A DNA stretch of 64,000 nt from DT-111 sp965263225 (GTDB lineage Bacteria > Bacteroidota > Bacteroidia > Chitinophagales > Saprospiraceae): positions 310,001-374,000 of the forward strand of contig CBDHHG010000046.1 of assembly GCA_965263225.1 (NCBI GenBank), written 5' to 3'. Position 1 is the stretch's first letter, and each line of letters opens with the position of its first letter. Shown here one piece after another: positions 26,478 to 33,625 of the stretch. The notes under the pieces were generated by a model that worked only from the letters and a program-made list of their open reading frames with translations, did not search any database and was not told the origin of the DNA. Position numbers and translations under genes: made by a program.

Positions 26478-27395
26478 ATGAATCTTTCATTTGCAGTCTA
26501 TTATGATAGACAATTGTTCCCTAAGTTATTACGCGACTGTATTTGTCCGCTTCTAGAAGATTGGACATCAGAAGGCTGGATAACTCAAGTCTATAGTCGG
26601 CAGGCCAAATTCAAAGGAGAAAACTTCCGCTTTTGGTTAGTGTTGGAAACGGAACTATCCAGGGAGGAGGTAAAGCAGCGTATTGAGAAGGGGATTCACC
26701 CCTACCTCTTTGCAAATCCCGCCGAAGAGATTGTTGTACAGTTGCCCCTAAATCGATTATTTCTACGGTTTCCCAATAACTCCATACAATATTTTTCCAC
26801 CGAAGATAAGTCTTTCGAAAAGGCCCATCAAAAGCTGGGAGATAAGACCGTCATGGAGATTATGCAATTCGGACGTGCATGTGTTTCAGACTTAGACAGA
26901 ATGGCTCCTATCGATTTAACCTTCTTAAGTATACAGTTGTATACGATCTCCATATTTGCCTTATCTAAGTCGAATCTACAACAGTTTTCTAAAATGCTGC
27001 GAGAAAGCTTTGATAGAGGGCTGAAGGAGTATCATTTACCTGAAACGAAATTGCAAACCTATTTGCAAAACTTTGAAGGTTTTTTTGAGTACCATGAGAC
27101 GCAGTTGTTGGATCAAGTTACCAACTTTTTATTTCAACTACTCAGTGAACGTACACTAGGAGATTCACGATTGGATCACTGGTACCAAATCAATGTCGCC
27201 TTAAAGAAGGAACCACTAGCTAATCGCTGGCTCTTTGATTATTTTGAACTGATTTCCGAAGTGATTACTCATCAATTGGCTTATAGTAATCTATTGAAAT
27301 TACAAAGCTTGTATTGCCTACAGCAGTTGAGCAGAACACTTCTGAATGCCTCTCCTTTCGATCAATTACTAGCAGAACCTACCCCACTTTCCTAA
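26478..27395 (+). CDS. Small SpaB_C / thiopeptide-type bacteriocin biosynthesis-like protein
   Basis: 305 residues from ATG 26478; a GTG at 26466 overlapping the previous stop is also possible. The opening FAVYYDRQLFPKLLRDCICPLLEDW and the strand ENFRFWLVLETE resemble the lantibiotic-dehydratase C-terminal (SpaB_C) domain, which performs glutamate elimination or, in some clusters, cycloaddition. Remaining residues are helical (LQTYLQNFEGFFEYHETQLLDQVTNFLFQLL), as in that fold. No glutamylating LanB partner is encoded in the window, so a normal split dehydratase is not complete here. Similarity is remote and remembered, not computed. Confidence 0.45.
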   Translation: MNLSFAVYYDRQLFPKLLRDCICPLLEDWTSEGWITQVYSRQAKFKGENFRFWLVLETELSREEVKQRIEKGIHPYLFANPAEEIVVQLPLNRLFLRFPNNSIQYFSTEDKSFEKAHQKLGDKTVMEIMQFGRACVSDLDRMAPIDLTFLSIQLYTISIFALSKSNLQQFSKMLRESFDRGLKEYHLPETKLQTYLQNFEGFFEYHETQLLDQVTNFLFQLLSERTLGDSRLDHWYQINVALKKEPLANRWLFDYFELISEVITHQLAYSNLLKLQSLYCLQQLSRTLLNASPFDQLLAEPTPLS

Positions 27396-27454
27396 GTCCT
27401 CAGTACCTAATCTATAAAAGTCAAAAAAGCGGAAGCTTTGTCAAAATTACGTCC

Positions 27455-27485
27455 TTGAAGTGAGCACACTTTAGCGCTAACTTTG
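27455..27485 (+). promoter_or_regulatory. Promoter of the S41 peptidase / precursor array unit
   Basis: TTG at 27455-27457 and TAACTTTG at 27478-27485, 20 bases apart: a full match to the Bacteroidota TTG-N19..21-TAnnTTTG promoter. It sits 48 bases before the S41 start, so this peptidase and perhaps the ten precursors can be transcribed separately from the upstream genes. Confidence 0.7.
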
Positions 27486-27532
27486 AATGGCATAACAAGC
27501 AAGACAAGTACAATCCGCTCAAAACAACCTAT

Positions 27533-29536
27533 ATGTCTTATACTAAAACACTTTCTGTTTTTCTTGTTTTCATCTTTTGTTTTGGGCAGAAAATAGCAGC
27601 ACAGTGGAAAGCGATTTCCTACGAACAGACTACCGAAAAAGTTTGGTACGATCTACTAAAGGATGAGCGTTTTTCACCCCAACAAGGATATTACTTTCCC
27701 GCCTACGACTTAGAGCAATTTTCCTTGTTGCAAGCTTATGTACTATCAGACCCGGGATCTAGTCAGCTTAATGATCTTCCGCCCGGTTGTTGTGGTAATG
27801 CTGTCGTGACTGCGATACAATTTCCTCAGGCCTTAAACTTGGCCACAGACTTGGCAAAGCTAAGCGCCCGAATTCTAGCTAGAAACATAAGGCATATTGA
27901 TGTGTATTTTCATGATGAAGGACATGAAAGATGGTACGTCAATCGATTCCGCGTTCCTTTTGGCGGCTATCAGATTCCTTGGAATGAGGCCATCAGCGAA
28001 TGGGAACTAGTGGCACAAACCAGTGTGCACGGAGGGACAGGCGAAAGCGTTCAAGAGATGGGGCCTATATCCAAGATGCTGATCGTATCCTACCCCGGCA
28101 ATGAGGGTGATCCCATGGAGTTGGCCTTCGGTGACCTTAAAATATGGGACAAGAAATGGTCGGAGAAAGACGCAAAACACCCCTTTTTTAACAATTTGTT
28201 TACGGGTAGGAAAGATAATGCCAAGTTTTATCAAGATTATTCTACTTGGTCACTAACAACTGGACTTGAGGATTCTCCCATAGTGTTTTCTACCATCGGA
28301 GAGTTTGGTGAAGCCTACCTAAGCGGCAAGACCTTTTTTCAAAAGACGGCAGCTGATGCTAGTGAAGTACAGCTTTTACATAAATTGCTGCAATTGTCCC
28401 TTGAGCAATACCCTTTCTATCAGGAAAGGAACTTAAATAAAGACAAGATCAGCGACACTTACTTGAAACTATGGACAGAGAAAACCTGGGAAAATGAAGC
28501 GATTTGTGAATTTTCGGCCAAGGTCTCGTCCTTCATTGACCAGGAATTTTCAGATGGACATTTTAAGTTAACCCTATCCGATGAGTGTCGAACAGGAAAG
28601 CGCAAGCCCCGACTTAAATCTGGCCCTATCAGACTATACAATTTTGGTGAAGATCTCTATATAGCAGCGGTTCTTGACTCTACCTATCAGAAGCAAATCC
28701 CTCTAGGTAGTAGAGTGTTGGAGATTGATCATCAGAGAGTAAGAGATCTCTTTCACCCCAGGGAATTATCTTCTCCAGCAGCCTCAAAAGCTTTGTTCGC
28801 AAAGCTGCTTCGAAAGGCTGCAGATGATTCTACTCAGATTAAAACGATAGATCCGGAAGGAGCAGTCAATGAGGCCATTATTCACTACGATAGGCCCTTG
28901 CAAATTCCCAGTGGTTTCCGACCGAAGCATTGTGAATTTACCTTCTCGGAGGACGGGATAGCCTACTTCAGAATCAATACTTGGAGAGAAGATGTGTATT
29001 TGCGCCTGCTTAACCATTGGGAGCAAATCAAAACTGCCAAAGGTTTGATCCTTGATATTCGGGCCAACGGTGGTGGAGAGCTCATGGCTATGCTCAGAGT
29101 GTTATCGCTCTTCATTGATCAGCCCGTAATTTCTAGCCATTACCAAACAAAAGACTTTACAGAATCGCTGGTAGTGGGACCCAATCGACATTATCAGTAT
29201 CCGAAGGACAAGCCGATTTTGGTGCTTGCGGATGCGAATACAGCTTGCGCTTCTGAGGAGTTTTTAATGGCGGTTCGGGAAAATGGGAAAGCGAAGTTCA
29301 TAGGTTCAACACCTACAGCAGGAGCATTAGCTACCGCCTTTGATTTTGAATTTCCATCTGGTATGGAATTGCGACTAAATTCCATCCTTGGAAAGAATAC
29401 TTTCAATAATTATCAGTCCATTGAAAATAAGGGTATTGAGCCAGATATCTGGCTAGCACGTACGCACGTATTGGATTTAGCTCCCTATCGAGATAAGTTG
29501 CTACGCTATGCAGAGAGATATCTCAAGGCCTGGTAA
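27533..29536 (+). CDS. Secreted S41 (C-terminal processing/tricorn-like) peptidase
   Basis: 667 residues with a signal peptide (LVFIFCFGQKIAAQ). The N-terminal half is a beta-rich region without clear family. The C-terminal S41 domain begins near residue 450 (GIAYFRINTWREDVYLRLLNHW), with KGLILDIRANGGGELMAMLRVL and the nucleophile Ser at about 573 in NTACASEEFLMAVRENG, followed by STPTAGALATAFDFEFPSGMELRL and NKGIEPDIW, all standard for S41. It is directed to the periplasm or beyond and lies only 28 bases before the first precursor gene under its own promoter. That suggests it trims the exported peptides, although a general envelope role cannot be excluded. Confidence 0.88.
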   Translation: MSYTKTLSVFLVFIFCFGQKIAAQWKAISYEQTTEKVWYDLLKDERFSPQQGYYFPAYDLEQFSLLQAYVLSDPGSSQLNDLPPGCCGNAVVTAIQFPQALNLATDLAKLSARILARNIRHIDVYFHDEGHERWYVNRFRVPFGGYQIPWNEAISEWELVAQTSVHGGTGESVQEMGPISKMLIVSYPGNEGDPMELAFGDLKIWDKKWSEKDAKHPFFNNLFTGRKDNAKFYQDYSTWSLTTGLEDSPIVFSTIGEFGEAYLSGKTFFQKTAADASEVQLLHKLLQLSLEQYPFYQERNLNKDKISDTYLKLWTEKTWENEAICEFSAKVSSFIDQEFSDGHFKLTLSDECRTGKRKPRLKSGPIRLYNFGEDLYIAAVLDSTYQKQIPLGSRVLEIDHQRVRDLFHPRELSSPAASKALFAKLLRKAADDSTQIKTIDPEGAVNEAIIHYDRPLQIPSGFRPKHCEFTFSEDGIAYFRINTWREDVYLRLLNHWEQIKTAKGLILDIRANGGGELMAMLRVLSLFIDQPVISSHYQTKDFTESLVVGPNRHYQYPKDKPILVLADANTACASEEFLMAVRENGKAKFIGSTPTAGALATAFDFEFPSGMELRLNSILGKNTFNNYQSIENKGIEPDIWLARTHVLDLAPYRDKLLRYAERYLKAW

Positions 29537-29564
29537 ATTTTGTAATCAATTAATCATAAATATT

Positions 29565-29735
29565 ATGAAAACACCAAAAAAGGAGTTGAAAGCACGCCGC
29601 GTTAAAGCGCTGGTCAAGCCTCGTAAGGAAGACGTGAACTTGCTAGACTTGAGTTCCTTCTGCACAGGACAGAATGAGGGGGCTTGCTATCGTCGAAATC
29701 GCAGTATTGAAAGTGAAGACGATATTTTATTCTAA
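29565..29735 (+). CDS. RiPP precursor peptide 1
   Basis: 56 residues from ATG 29565 (MKTPKKELKARRVKALVKPR); an in-frame upstream ATG lies inside the S41 gene and gives sequence unlike the siblings. Cys loop CTGQNEGAC, then YRRNRSIESEDDILF. First of the ten, 28 bases after the S41 stop, and presumably co-transcribed with it. The N-terminal part would serve as leader for enzyme recognition, and the Cys loop plus Arg-rich block as the modified region (inference). Confidence 0.9.
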   Translation: MKTPKKELKARRVKALVKPRKEDVNLLDLSSFCTGQNEGACYRRNRSIESEDDILF

Positions 29736-29768
29736 AAAAACATTTTCAAATTAAAATCACATAGTCGT

Positions 29769-29951
29769 ATGAAAACACCAAATAAGGTACTGAAGCGGAA
29801 CAAATTAAAAGAACTAGTTAAGCCTCGTAGCAACTCTGCACAGGAACTACTAGAGTTTACTTCCCTCTGTGATCGCAATGGAGAAGGAGGAGGAGGAGCC
29901 TGCTATCGTCGAAATCGTAGTATTGAAAATGAAGACGATATCCTTTTCTAA
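29769..29951 (+). CDS. RiPP precursor peptide 2
   Basis: 60 residues, the longest copy. Leader MKTPNKVLKRNKLKELVKPR. Its loop CDRNGEGGGGAC is expanded by four Gly-rich residues compared with the siblings, so the Asn-to-Cys spacing is 7 and not 3. C terminus YRRNRSIENEDDILF (Asn replaces Ser after the Glu). 33 bases separate it from peptide 1. Confidence 0.9.
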   Translation: MKTPNKVLKRNKLKELVKPRSNSAQELLEFTSLCDRNGEGGGGACYRRNRSIENEDDILF

Positions 29952-29990
29952 AGTTGTTGTATATAATTTATCCATCTAAATTGAATTAAG

Positions 29991-30161
29991 ATGAAATCAC
30001 CAATAAAAGCTTTGCAAGAACGCCGCGTTAAAACGCTAATCAAGCCACGTAAGGAAGACAGGAACTTACTTGAACTGAAAGCCTTTTGTGAGACCCAAAA
30101 CGGTGGTACTTGCTATCGTCGAAATCGCAGCATTGAAAGTGAAGACGATATTCTTTTCTAA
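29991..30161 (+). CDS. RiPP precursor peptide 3
   Basis: 56 residues, MKSPIKALQERRVKTLIKPR leader; loop CETQNGGTC; consensus C terminus YRRNRSIESEDDILF. Preceded by the spacer element TTTATCCATCTAAATTGA, shared with peptides 5 and 6. Confidence 0.9.
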   Translation: MKSPIKALQERRVKTLIKPRKEDRNLLELKAFCETQNGGTCYRRNRSIESEDDILF

Positions 30162-30198
30162 GCCATATTTTATTTTCTAATTAAAACCACCTATTGAT

Positions 30199-30369
30199 AT
30201 GAAATCTCCAAAAAAGGAGTTGAAAGAACGCCGCGTTAAGGCACTAGTTCAACCGCGTAAGGACAACTTGGACTTACCAGAATTGAAGCCATTCTGTACA
30301 GACCAGAATACTGGTACCTGCTATCGTCGAAATCGCAGTATTGAAAGTGAAGACGATATTCTTTTTTAA
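30199..30369 (+). CDS. RiPP precursor peptide 4
   Basis: 56 residues, MKSPKKELKERRVKALVQPR leader; loop CTDQNTGTC; consensus C terminus YRRNRSIESEDDILF. Leader closest to peptides 1, 3 and 5. Its upstream spacer differs from the two common spacer types. Confidence 0.9.
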   Translation: MKSPKKELKERRVKALVQPRKDNLDLPELKPFCTDQNTGTCYRRNRSIESEDDILF

Positions 30370-30408
30370 AGCTTCTGAACACAATTTATCCATCTAAATT
30401 GATCTAAG

Positions 30409-30579
30409 ATGAAAACACCAAAAAAAGAATTGAAAGAGCGCCGCATTAAGGAACTAATCAGACCACGTCAAGGAGACACGGATTTATTAGATCTACAAGC
30501 CTTCTGCTCGACCCGGAATGGTGGTGACTGCTATCGTCGAAATCGCAGTGTTGAAAATGAGGATGATATCCTTTTCTAA
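30409..30579 (+). CDS. RiPP precursor peptide 5
   Basis: 56 residues, MKTPKKELKERRIKELIRPR leader; loop CSTRNGGDC; C terminus YRRNRSVENEDDILF, the only copy with Val for Ile and one of two with Asn after the first Glu. Spacer of the TTTATCCATC type upstream. Confidence 0.9.
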   Translation: MKTPKKELKERRIKELIRPRQGDTDLLDLQAFCSTRNGGDCYRRNRSVENEDDILF

Positions 30580-30618
30580 GGAATTCGTATACAATTTATC
30601 CATCTAAATTGACCTAAG

Positions 30619-30789
30619 ATGAAATCACCAAAAAAGATTATTGAAAGAAAGACCATTAAGTCATTGGTTAAGCCGAGACAAGAAAACGAGGCCAGTCTAT
30701 TGGATCTACAGACCCTTTGTACGGGCAACGGAGGAACTTGCTATCGCCGTAACCGCAGCATTGAAAGTGAAGACGATATTCTCTTTTAA
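30619..30789 (+). CDS. RiPP precursor peptide 6
   Basis: 56 residues, MKSPKKIIERKTIKSLVKPR leader; loop CTGNGGTC (one residue shorter); consensus C terminus. Its codons for the Arg pair (CGCCGT) match peptides 8 and 9, while its upstream spacer matches peptides 3 and 5, so it is mosaic. Confidence 0.9.
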   Translation: MKSPKKIIERKTIKSLVKPRQENEASLLDLQTLCTGNGGTCYRRNRSIESEDDILF

Positions 30790-30819
30790 AATCATTTTTC
30801 AAATTAAATACATAAAACA

Positions 30820-30987
30820 ATGAAGACACCAAATAAGGAATTGGTTGACAAGAAAATCAAGTCATTGGTGCAGCCTCGTAACAAGGCCAACCAACAGATT
30901 GACCTTACCTCTCTATGTGGTGAGAACACTTCTGCTTGTTATCGTCGTAATCGCAGTATCGAAAGTGAGGATGACATTCTTTTCTAA
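30820..30987 (+). CDS. RiPP precursor peptide 7
   Basis: 55 residues, leader MKTPNKELVDKKIKSLVQPR followed by NKANQQID; loop CGENTSAC; consensus C terminus. Together with peptides 8 and 10 it forms a leader subgroup with VQPRNKANQ. Confidence 0.9.
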   Translation: MKTPNKELVDKKIKSLVQPRNKANQQIDLTSLCGENTSACYRRNRSIESEDDILF

Positions 30988-31016
30988 AACCAATTTTCAC
31001 ATTAAAAAATAGAACG

Positions 31017-31184
31017 ATGAAAACACCAAATAAAAAATTGATGGCGAAGAAGATCAAGTTACTGGTGCAGCCTCGTAACAAAGCCAACCAGCTAGTTGAT
31101 TTTTCTCCACTCTGTGAAAGAAATGGTTCCGCTTGCTATCGCCGTAATCGCAGTATCGAAAGCGAAGACGATATTCTCTTTTAA
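31017..31184 (+). CDS. RiPP precursor peptide 8
   Basis: 55 residues, MKTPNKKLMAKKIKLLVQPR leader, VQPRNKANQ subgroup; loop CERNGSAC; consensus C terminus YRRNRSIESEDDILF. Confidence 0.9.
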   Translation: MKTPNKKLMAKKIKLLVQPRNKANQLVDFSPLCERNGSACYRRNRSIESEDDILF

Positions 31185-31219
31185 GAATTATTATTCGTTC
31201 ACCTCCAATAATTTACGTT

Positions 31220-31399
31220 ATGGAAAAGGTTAAGAGTGATCTTGCTCAACTTACTAAGAAGCGAGTCAAATCTTTAGTTCGTCCACGAACCGTTAAGTCA
31301 ATAGATCTGGTTGAATTTCAATCACTCTGTTACAGCAACGAAGGGGACTGCTATCGCCGTAATCGCAGTATTGAAGGAGAAGATGAGATCCTATTTTAA
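31220..31399 (+). CDS. RiPP precursor peptide 9 (divergent)
   Basis: 59 residues and the most divergent leader (MEKVKSDLAQLTKKRVKSLV then RPR). Loop CYSNEGDC; C terminus YRRNRSIEGEDEILF with Gly and Glu substitutions. It keeps the PR pair, the loop Asn and all YRRNRS residues, which marks these as the constrained positions. Confidence 0.9.
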   Translation: MEKVKSDLAQLTKKRVKSLVRPRTVKSIDLVEFQSLCYSNEGDCYRRNRSIEGEDEILF

Positions 31400-31430
31400 A
31401 AATTGTTTGTCAAATTAAACGAGTAAAACA

Positions 31431-31604
31431 ATGAAAACACCAAACAAAGCATTGGTATCCAAAAAGGTTAAGTCATTAGTACAGCCTCGCAACAAGGCTA
31501 ACCAGCAAGTAGAAGTAGATTTATCTTCACTTTGTGGTACTAATAGAGCGTCCTGCTATCGTCGAAATCGCAGTATTGAAAGCGAAGATGATATCTTGTT
31601 CTAG
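31431..31604 (+). CDS. RiPP precursor peptide 10
   Basis: 57 residues, MKTPNKALVSKKVKSLVQPR leader (VQPRNKANQ subgroup), loop CGTNRASC, consensus C terminus. Its 3' block uses the CGTCGA codons of peptides 1-5 although the leader belongs with 7 and 8, a sign of recombination. It ends with TAG, the only non-TAA stop of the ten. Confidence 0.9.
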   Translation: MKTPNKALVSKKVKSLVQPRNKANQQVEVDLSSLCGTNRASCYRRNRSIESEDDILF

Positions 31605-32130
31605 GAAGAAAATCCTGCATGAGTCTTCTTCTTTTTGAAGCGGAGTACAGTAGACGTTATTGGCTACTTGCATCTCTGCTTTCAAATCAGGAGAAGGCTC
31701 CTTGCATTCAAATATATAAGCACAATTAATCTTTCTCTTTGGCGCTTTCTCTGCTCCAAACGCATATCAAGCCAACTTCTCCTTTCTAGCTTGGTTTCGT
31801 CAATACTCAATCAGGGGATTGCGCATCAGATCCAATTTAATTTCCTGCTATGATGCTCCATCAGCATCTCTTTACCTCCTATCTATAAGCAATGGATTAG
31901 CTAGTCCTAAAGTATCAACTTGTAAAGCTTTGTGCTTTGTGTTGATGAGGAGCTAACCTATCAATCTTGAATAGAACAACAAATCTTTTTCTGACCGTTT
32001 TTGTGATCCTGTTTGGTCTTTTAGAGCAGACAGCCTTTTTGTATATAAGGTCAAAATCACAAAAAGTAAGTTATTCAATGGAAGGCTATTCTGGACGCAA
32101 TTACGGGCAGAAAACCTAAAGCAATTGGCT
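31605..32130 (+). other. Gap between precursor array and radical SAM gene, with a 10-bp inverted repeat
   Basis: About 525 bases. I see no further precursor copy (no CYRRNRS in any frame) and no convincing gene. A perfect 10-bp inverted repeat TTTTTGTGAT (31998-32007) / ATCACAAAAA (32056-32065) lies 66 bases before the next start. A weak GAAGAA/TTCTTC stem followed by five T occurs at 31605-31636, right after the array. Confidence 0.5.
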
Positions 32131-33585
32131 ATGACTCATTTAAAATCTAGTTTTTACAACATCTTGATTCCGGTTCCAGAGGTTCAGGAATATATGCTTT
32201 ATAATACCTTATCCGGAGGCTTACAAATCCTCGATCATTCATTTGGCAAATTCTTTTCTACCCTAGGAAAGGATGGGTTATTGGATCCTGGGGCTTTCCC
32301 GGAATACAAAGAAGAAATTGAGGTATTACGGGAAAGTGGCTACTTGGTCGGAAGTGATGTCAATGAAAGAGATCTTTACCGGCAACTTGCCTTAAGAAGT
32401 ATAGAAAGTAGTTTTGAAGGTACTTCCTCTCTTGGCCTTACAGTAGGAACGACCATTATCTGTAACATGGGATGCCCCTACTGTTTTGAGTTTCATAAAC
32501 CCAACATGACCTTGAAGGATGATGCGGTGATTGATGCTTTGATCCGCTACATGGAGGAAATAGTGGAGAAGGCACCCGTAAATAAATGGGATGCACTTCA
32601 TGTAACCTGGTATGGGGGGGAACCCTTGATCAATACCAAGGGGATTGAAAAGTTGTCGCCAAAGCTAGTCGCCTTTTGCGAAAAGCATGATATTCCCTAT
32701 GGTGCAAATATTATCACGAATGGCCTATTGTTAGACCGTAAAGCCTGGGCTTTATTGAAAAAACACCAAATCGGGAATATCCAGGTCACCATTGATGGGG
32801 CTAAAGAGATTCATAATAAGTACCGCCCACTCAAAACAAAGGGAGGGAGAAATTATGAGCGAATCATGGAAAACCTGAGCTATATGCCAGAAGATATGGA
32901 ACTGACCATTCGAGTGAATACCGATAAGCATGTAGCGGCTACTTTCACGAAATTGATGGATGATTTGCGGGATTATGGTTTGTGGCCTCAGCGGTTGAAT
33001 GACGTAAAAGTTGAACCCGCATGGCTAAGAACTTATGAAGAAGCGGAAGAGCGAGATCTTTCCGGCAGGTTATCGAATCCTGAGTTCTTCGATGAATTGC
33101 AAAAGTTCCGTCAAATGCAATTGGATCGATACAATACTTGGGCGGCAAAGAATTATAGATCCTCTGGCAAACTGAAATGGAAAATGCCAGCTATCCAAAG
33201 CGATTGTGCAACCTGGGTGTCTCCCTATCACCTGGTTATTGATCCAGATGGCAATATTCACAAATGCTGGGAAACTATACATGATTCTAAACAAAGTGCT
33301 TCTCACGTTTTTCAAGAGTGGAATCCTGATGATTTTAAGTATTACGCGGATTATGATCGGACGGATGTACATGAAATCTGTTACGATTGCAAGTACCTGC
33401 CAGTCTGTGACGGAATGTCTTGTTCTCATGAAGTACTAAACTATGATCACCTACCTTGTACACATTGGAAGACGCGCACCGAACCCTATTTTAAAGAACA
33501 ATATTTGAAATGGAAGCGAGATCCTGATTCTGTAATTCTGCCAGAAAGCGAAGCAACGGGGATGCAAACCCATGCCAACCGATAA
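32131..33585 (+). CDS. Radical SAM/SPASM peptide-modifying enzyme
   Basis: 484 residues from ATG 32131 (MTHLKSSFYNIL); a TTG six bases earlier is less likely. The [4Fe-4S] cluster for SAM is Cys111, Cys115, Cys118 (ICNMGCPYCFE). The SPASM region with auxiliary clusters is C-terminal: KCWETIHDS, then CYDCKYLPVCDGMSCSHE and LPCTHW. The N-terminal ~95 residues (YMLYNTLSGGLQILDHSFGKFF) are the substrate-handling extension common to RiPP radical SAM enzymes. Such enzymes make thioether or carbon-carbon crosslinks or epimerise residues. Cys, Tyr and Arg of the precursor block are plausible targets, but the exact bond is unknown. Confidence 0.92.
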   Translation: MTHLKSSFYNILIPVPEVQEYMLYNTLSGGLQILDHSFGKFFSTLGKDGLLDPGAFPEYKEEIEVLRESGYLVGSDVNERDLYRQLALRSIESSFEGTSSLGLTVGTTIICNMGCPYCFEFHKPNMTLKDDAVIDALIRYMEEIVEKAPVNKWDALHVTWYGGEPLINTKGIEKLSPKLVAFCEKHDIPYGANIITNGLLLDRKAWALLKKHQIGNIQVTIDGAKEIHNKYRPLKTKGGRNYERIMENLSYMPEDMELTIRVNTDKHVAATFTKLMDDLRDYGLWPQRLNDVKVEPAWLRTYEEAEERDLSGRLSNPEFFDELQKFRQMQLDRYNTWAAKNYRSSGKLKWKMPAIQSDCATWVSPYHLVIDPDGNIHKCWETIHDSKQSASHVFQEWNPDDFKYYADYDRTDVHEICYDCKYLPVCDGMSCSHEVLNYDHLPCTHWKTRTEPYFKEQYLKWKRDPDSVILPESEATGMQTHANR

Positions 33586-33625
33586 TCGCAGTTTGATAGT
33601 AAGTTTTTATCCTTAAAGAAGAAAC

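Larger units (their letters stand above)
29963..30618 (+). repeat. Shared spacer element ahead of precursors 3, 5 and 6
   Basis: A ~28-base spacer containing TTTATCCATCTAAATTGA and ending CTAAG or TTAAG directly before the ATG, at 29963-29990, 30381-30408 and 30591-30618. The other spacers are of a different type (TTTTCAAATTAAA-like before peptides 2, 7, 8, 10). It shows that genes were duplicated together with their upstream spacers. Confidence 0.75.
29565..31604 (+). repeat. Tandem array of ten RiPP precursor genes
   Basis: Ten same-strand genes of 55-60 codons with 27-68 bases between them. Shared features: a basic N-terminal region ending L-[VI]-x-PR, a variable linker with Leu residues, Cys-x(2,3)-Asn-x3-Cys (one copy has a 7-residue second spacer), and an almost constant C terminus YRRNRS-[IV]-E-x-ED-[DE]-ILF. 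The constant block is also conserved in DNA. There is no double-Gly leader motif. Confidence 0.92.

Noticed and set aside
27396..27532. Additional small gene between the SpaB_C-like and S41 genes
   Set aside because: The stretch contains the TTG-N20-TAACTTTG promoter and no open frame of useful length.
29565..31604. Regular ~50-base repeat every ~200 bases, CRISPR-like at first sight
   Set aside because: The repeated block is the in-frame 3' end of separate genes with start and stop codons, the repeat is not palindromic, units are far too long, and no cas gene is present.
29565..31604. Double-glycine-leader peptides exported by a C39-type transporter
   Set aside because: No GG/GA motif stands at a conserved leader end (the Gly residues occur inside the variable loop) and the exporter has no C39 domain.
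31635..31853. 72-codon open frame downstream of the array
   Set aside because: No resemblance to the precursors, no supporting start context, and composition like non-coding AT-rich sequence.
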